From NCBI GenBank assembly GCA_003556985.1, contig PWPZ01000110.1:1-26022 (forward strand): a stretch of DNA of 26,022 bases, in the 5' to 3' direction. Source of the DNA: Bacteroidota bacterium (GTDB lineage: Bacteria; Bacteroidota; Bacteroidia; Bacteroidales; PUMT01). Below the pieces are notes generated by a model that worked only from the letters and a program-made list of their open reading frames with translations, was not told the origin of the DNA and did no database searches. The position numbers were made by a program, and so were the translations under genes. Below are positions 23,284-26,022 of this stretch, in pieces (positions within the stretch are counted from its first letter, which is position 1; each line of letters begins with the position of its first letter).

Positions 23284-23724
23284 ATGAAATTAATATGCAT
23301 AGCGTTCCTGTTTCTTTTTCTCAGCCAGGAATTTGGTTTCTCTCAGGTTAGTTTTTTAGATAACAATTCACAACACCAAACTGAAGGGCGGCTGAATATT
23401 AACCAGGATGAGCGGATCAATGAACTGGTCAGGCGGCATATTTCTATAAATGAAAACAGTGATGGTATCCCCGGGTTCCGTATAAGAATTTTTTCCCAGT
23501 CCGGCCAGGATTCACGCTCCAATGCCCAGAATGTTACGGCCCGGTTTTTTGAAAATTATCCCGATATAAACACCTACATGGTTTGGGATGCGCCTAACTG
23601 GAAAGTTTATGTAGGCGATTTCAGAACAAGGAGTGAGGCACTCAAGCTTCAGAGAGAAATCAGCAGGACTTATCCATATGCTTTTATAATAAGCGACAGG
23701 ATCAACTTACCTCCCATTGATTAA
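23284..23724 (+). CDS. Exported SPOR-domain protein
   Basis: 146 residues. Residues 1 to about 20 are a signal peptide (MKLICIAFLFLFLSQEFGFS). Residues about 65-140 form a SPOR domain: GFRIRIFSQSGQDSRSNAQN, then ARFFENYPDINTYMVWDAPNWKVYVGDF and RTRSEALKLQREISRTYPYAFII (motifs given in parts). SPOR domains bind denuded glycan strands of peptidoglycan, often at the division site. With no other domain and a short linker, this is a small periplasmic glycan-binding protein of a type common in Bacteroidota. The next gene follows after 148 nt. No lipobox is present. Confidence 0.88.
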   Translation: MKLICIAFLFLFLSQEFGFSQVSFLDNNSQHQTEGRLNINQDERINELVRRHISINENSDGIPGFRIRIFSQSGQDSRSNAQNVTARFFENYPDINTYMVWDAPNWKVYVGDFRTRSEALKLQREISRTYPYAFIISDRINLPPID

Positions 23725-23847
23725 GGTTGCAGGGTTTTTGGCGAATATATCCTTTAAATTATTTTTTGATCCCATCGACTGCTTTACGGGAGAAGAAGAT
23801 TCTTTTCCATTATGACTCCTGAGCGTCGAAATCGCGGATTAAATCGT

Positions 23848-23866
23848 TACTTTTACATTAATTTTG
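23848..23866 (+). promoter_or_regulatory. Two overlapping-range -7 boxes before the PurF-like gene
   Basis: TACTTTTA (23848-23855, 7 of 8) and TAATTTTG (23859-23866, 8 of 8) both resemble the TAnnTTTG consensus. The second ends only 6 nt before the ATG at 23873, which would give an almost leaderless mRNA. Neither has a good TTG -33 element. Confidence 0.35.
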
Positions 23867-23872
23867 TAATTG

Positions 23873-25774
23873 ATGACTGAATTACTTAAGCACGAATGTG
23901 GTATTGCCCTGATAAGGCTGCTCAAGCCTCTTGAATATTACCAGGAAAAATACGGAACCTGGAGGTACGGGCTGGATAAGCTTTTCCTCCTGATGGAAAA
24001 ACAACATAACCGGGGTCAGGACGGTGCCGGGGTGGTGAGTATTAAATTTGACCTTAAACCCGGAAAACCATACTTGTTCCGTCGGCGCTCCAATTCCCCT
24101 TCTTCAATTAATGATGTATTTGGCAAGATCCATAAGCATTTTAACAGTCTTAAGGAAAAGGCCCCTGATTTATTCAATGATCCGGCTTTTGCCCGTGACA
24201 ATATTCCATTTGCCGGGGAGATATATCTTGGTCACAACCGCTATGGCACCTTTGGAAATACAACCATAGACCATGTTCACCCCGTAATGAGGGAAAATAA
24301 CTGGAAATCCCGTAATCTGGTTCTTGCCGGCAATTTTAACCTCACCAACACAGATGAGCTATTTCATAAACTTATAGAGCTTGGCCAGCATCCCAAGGCA
24401 TATTCCGATACCGTTACCATCCTTGAGAAAGTCGGTCATTTTCTGGATGAGGCGAACCAGAATTTGTTCAGAAAGTATAAAGACGAGGGATATACAAACC
24501 AGGAAATATCGGGACTTATTGAAAAGAATCTTGATGTTAACAAGGTTCTTGAGATTTCCAGCAAGGACTGGGACGGCGGCTATACCATTGGAGGCATAAT
24601 TGGTCATGGAGATATGTTTGTTACCCGTGATCCGTGGGGAATAAGGCCTGCATTTTATTATCAGGATGATGAGATTGTTATTGCGGCTTCCGAACGACCG
24701 GTAATACAGACCGTGATGAATGTACCAATTGATCAGGTAAAAGAGCTTTCACCGGGCAATGCACTTCTGGTTAAAAAAGACGGCAGAATCTTCAATGAAA
24801 TGATCCGTCCCCCCCAAAAACGTTCTGCCTGCTCCTTTGAAAGGATATATTTTTCCCGCGGCAGCGATGCCGATATATACCGTGAGCGCAAAATGCTGGG
24901 TGAACTTCTCACTCCAGGGATTTTAAAAGCCATTGATAATGATTTGGTCAACACCGTGTTCTCATATATTCCAAATACCGCAGAGTCGGCGTTTTACGGT
25001 ATGATTAAGGGGATAGAGAACCACATGCTGGAGGAAAAAACAAGAAAAATTCTTAACAAGGGGAGCAAGCTTACCGAATCGGAGGTCAAAAGCCTTATAG
25101 CTTCACGGCCCAGGGTAGAAAAAATTGCAATAAAGGATGTTAAGTTAAGAACCTTCATTTCCCAGGAAAATGCACGTGAGGACCTGGCAGGTCATGTTTA
25201 TGACATTACATACGGCACGGTGAAAGAAAACGTTGACAACCTGGTTATTATCGACGACTCCATTGTAAGGGGTACAACGCTTAAGCGAAGTATTTTAAGC
25301 ATACTCGACAGACTGTCTCCCAGGAAAATAGTAATTGTCTCCTCCTCACCGCAGATCCGTTATCCTGATTGCTATGGTATTGACATGACCAAGCTTACCG
25401 ATTTTATTGCATTTCATGCTGCCATTGAACTTCTTCGTGATTCGGGCAGGGAAGATATTATAAGTGAGGTATACCGGCTTTCCAAAAAACAGCAGTATTT
25501 ACCTGGTGAACAAATAGTTAACCATGTAAAAGAAATATACAGGTCTTTTACTCCAGAAGAGATTTCTGCAAAGATAACCGAGCTTTTAAAGCCGGAGGAT
25601 CTGAAGGCCGAGGTTGAAATTGTATTCCAGACAATAGAAAACCTGCACAAGGCCTGTCCCAATGACAGGGGAGACTGGTATTTTACTGGAAATTATCCCA
25701 CTCCCGGGGGTAATAAGGTTGTCAATACATCATTTATTAATTATATTGAAGCCCGTAACCAGCGTTCTTACTGA
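23873..25774 (+). CDS. Long-form PurF-like amidophosphoribosyltransferase
   Basis: 633 residues from ATG 23873; a TTG three bases earlier is also possible. The N-terminal class II glutaminase domain has its nucleophile Cys9 in HECGIALI (canonical PurF has ECGVFGI), then HNRGQDGAGV and LGHNRYGTFGN. The phosphoribosyltransferase domain has the PRPP loop VIIDDSIVRGTT with Asp461 and Asp462. PurF makes phosphoribosylamine from PRPP and glutamine, the first step of purine synthesis. This protein is about 160 residues longer than classical PurF, with extra helical segments in both domains. The usual YFARPDS region reads YFSRGSDADIYRERKMLG. The eight residues before Cys9 would be removed if maturation is as in B. 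subtilis. Bacteroidota are known to carry such a long form; whether it is the main PurF or a paralogue is unclear. Confidence 0.85.
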   Translation: MTELLKHECGIALIRLLKPLEYYQEKYGTWRYGLDKLFLLMEKQHNRGQDGAGVVSIKFDLKPGKPYLFRRRSNSPSSINDVFGKIHKHFNSLKEKAPDLFNDPAFARDNIPFAGEIYLGHNRYGTFGNTTIDHVHPVMRENNWKSRNLVLAGNFNLTNTDELFHKLIELGQHPKAYSDTVTILEKVGHFLDEANQNLFRKYKDEGYTNQEISGLIEKNLDVNKVLEISSKDWDGGYTIGGIIGHGDMFVTRDPWGIRPAFYYQDDEIVIAASERPVIQTVMNVPIDQVKELSPGNALLVKKDGRIFNEMIRPPQKRSACSFERIYFSRGSDADIYRERKMLGELLTPGILKAIDNDLVNTVFSYIPNTAESAFYGMIKGIENHMLEEKTRKILNKGSKLTESEVKSLIASRPRVEKIAIKDVKLRTFISQENAREDLAGHVYDITYGTVKENVDNLVIIDDSIVRGTTLKRSILSILDRLSPRKIVIVSSSPQIRYPDCYGIDMTKLTDFIAFHAAIELLRDSGREDIISEVYRLSKKQQYLPGEQIVNHVKEIYRSFTPEEISAKITELLKPEDLKAEVEIVFQTIENLHKACPNDRGDWYFTGNYPTPGGNKVVNTSFINYIEARNQRSY

Positions 25775-25866
25775 CAAAACATTCCTCTTTTGAAAAAACG
25801 GCTTATCCTGCCGGCCTGATTCCAAAAGTGCCGGGCATTAACGGAATATTGCAATGTTGCCTTCGA

Positions 25867-25900
25867 CTGCAATGGAAGTACCTGATCAGGTTTCCTGCAG
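25867..25900. repeat. Loop-less bulged inverted repeat between convergent genes
   Basis: Centred on the perfect palindrome ACCTGATCAGGT (25880-25891), the pairing extends outwards through GGAA/TTCC and CTGCA/TGCAG with 2-nt bulges on the left side. No T tract follows. It lies between the PurF-like stop and the stop of the minus-strand gene at the right edge. Confidence 0.4.
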
Positions 25901-25928
25901 TATCTGCGGAAGGCAGAGGCCGGAAATG

Positions 25929-26022
25929 TTATCTTTTCTTTTTACGGATATAATACTTGACTCTCTGGTAGGTGGATACGTGTCTCAGTACCTTTTTCTC
26001 ATAAAGGTCACTCATAGTTATC
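25929..26022 (-). CDS. C-terminal end of a probable minus-strand gene, cut by the window edge
   Basis: On the minus strand an open frame enters at the right edge and ends in TAA at 25929-25931, giving 30 residues that end VSTYQRVKYYIRKKKR. The basic, aromatic-rich end looks like a real C-terminus, and the stop suits a convergent arrangement with the PurF-like gene. The family cannot be told from so little. A short separate ORF starting at the ATG at 26015 is the alternative. Confidence 0.4.
   Translation of the reverse strand, partial: ITMSDLYEKKVLRHVSTYQRVKYYIRKKKR

Noticed and set aside
25880..25915. ACCTGATCAGG resembling the core of a TPP (THI) riboswitch
   Set aside because: The paired CTGAGA element and the rest of the conserved core are absent on both strands, and no thiamine gene follows. 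The similarity comes from a palindrome.

Overview
The window looks like chromosomal DNA from a member of the Bacteroidota, most likely a Bacteroidales/Marinilabiliales-type anaerobe or facultative anaerobe. The reasons are the gene set and the signals. An LptE-family lipoprotein sits between a sigma-54 activator and secG. There is a long (633-residue) PurF-like protein, a PdxA with the GDINGIS-type N-terminus, and a two-domain malic enzyme. Start codons are mostly preceded by A-rich leaders without a clear Shine-Dalgarno sequence, and several genes have TAnnTTTG-like -7 boxes. No phage genes, transposases, CRISPR arrays, tRNAs or rRNAs were seen. Most of the window is housekeeping sequence.

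Layout. (1) 1-3477, plus strand: a compact operon of a sigma-54-dependent activator (5' end missing), LptE, a repeat-rich acidic protein with a TPR-like C-terminus, and SecG, closed by a strong hairpin terminator at 3511-3557. (2) 3773-5736: groES-groEL with its own terminator. (3) 5932-8690: an M17 leucyl aminopeptidase and pdxA, separated by an intergenic stretch with an approx. 47-bp direct repeat. (4) 8794-11082: malic enzyme MaeB. (5) 11252-14451: a membrane-anchored AraC-type regulator with TolB-like and TPR regions, then an exported peroxiredoxin. (6) 14639-16986: tadA and aspS, divergent. (7) 17110-20231: a small outer-membrane-type protein, miaB (minus) and yebC. (8) 20425-21969 (minus): an AbgT-family transporter, followed by a gene-poor, dyad-rich region at 21970-22462. 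(9) 22463-25774: a LEA14-type lipoprotein, a SPOR-domain protein and a long PurF-like amidophosphoribosyltransferase. (10) Minus strand at the right edge: the last 30 codons of a probable further gene.

How the genes work together. The first operon and the two lipoprotein/SPOR genes serve the cell envelope (LPS export, Sec translocation). GroESL, the aminopeptidase, AspS, MiaB, TadA and YebC serve protein folding, turnover and translation. PdxA, MaeB and the PurF-like enzyme are central metabolism. The least routine parts are the AraC-TolB-TPR regulator beside an exported peroxiredoxin, the cluster of inverted repeats upstream of abgT, and the 14-residue repeat block in the protein encoded before secG. 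I found no convincing new defence or mobile system. Functions are assigned by reading motifs by eye; no database search was run.
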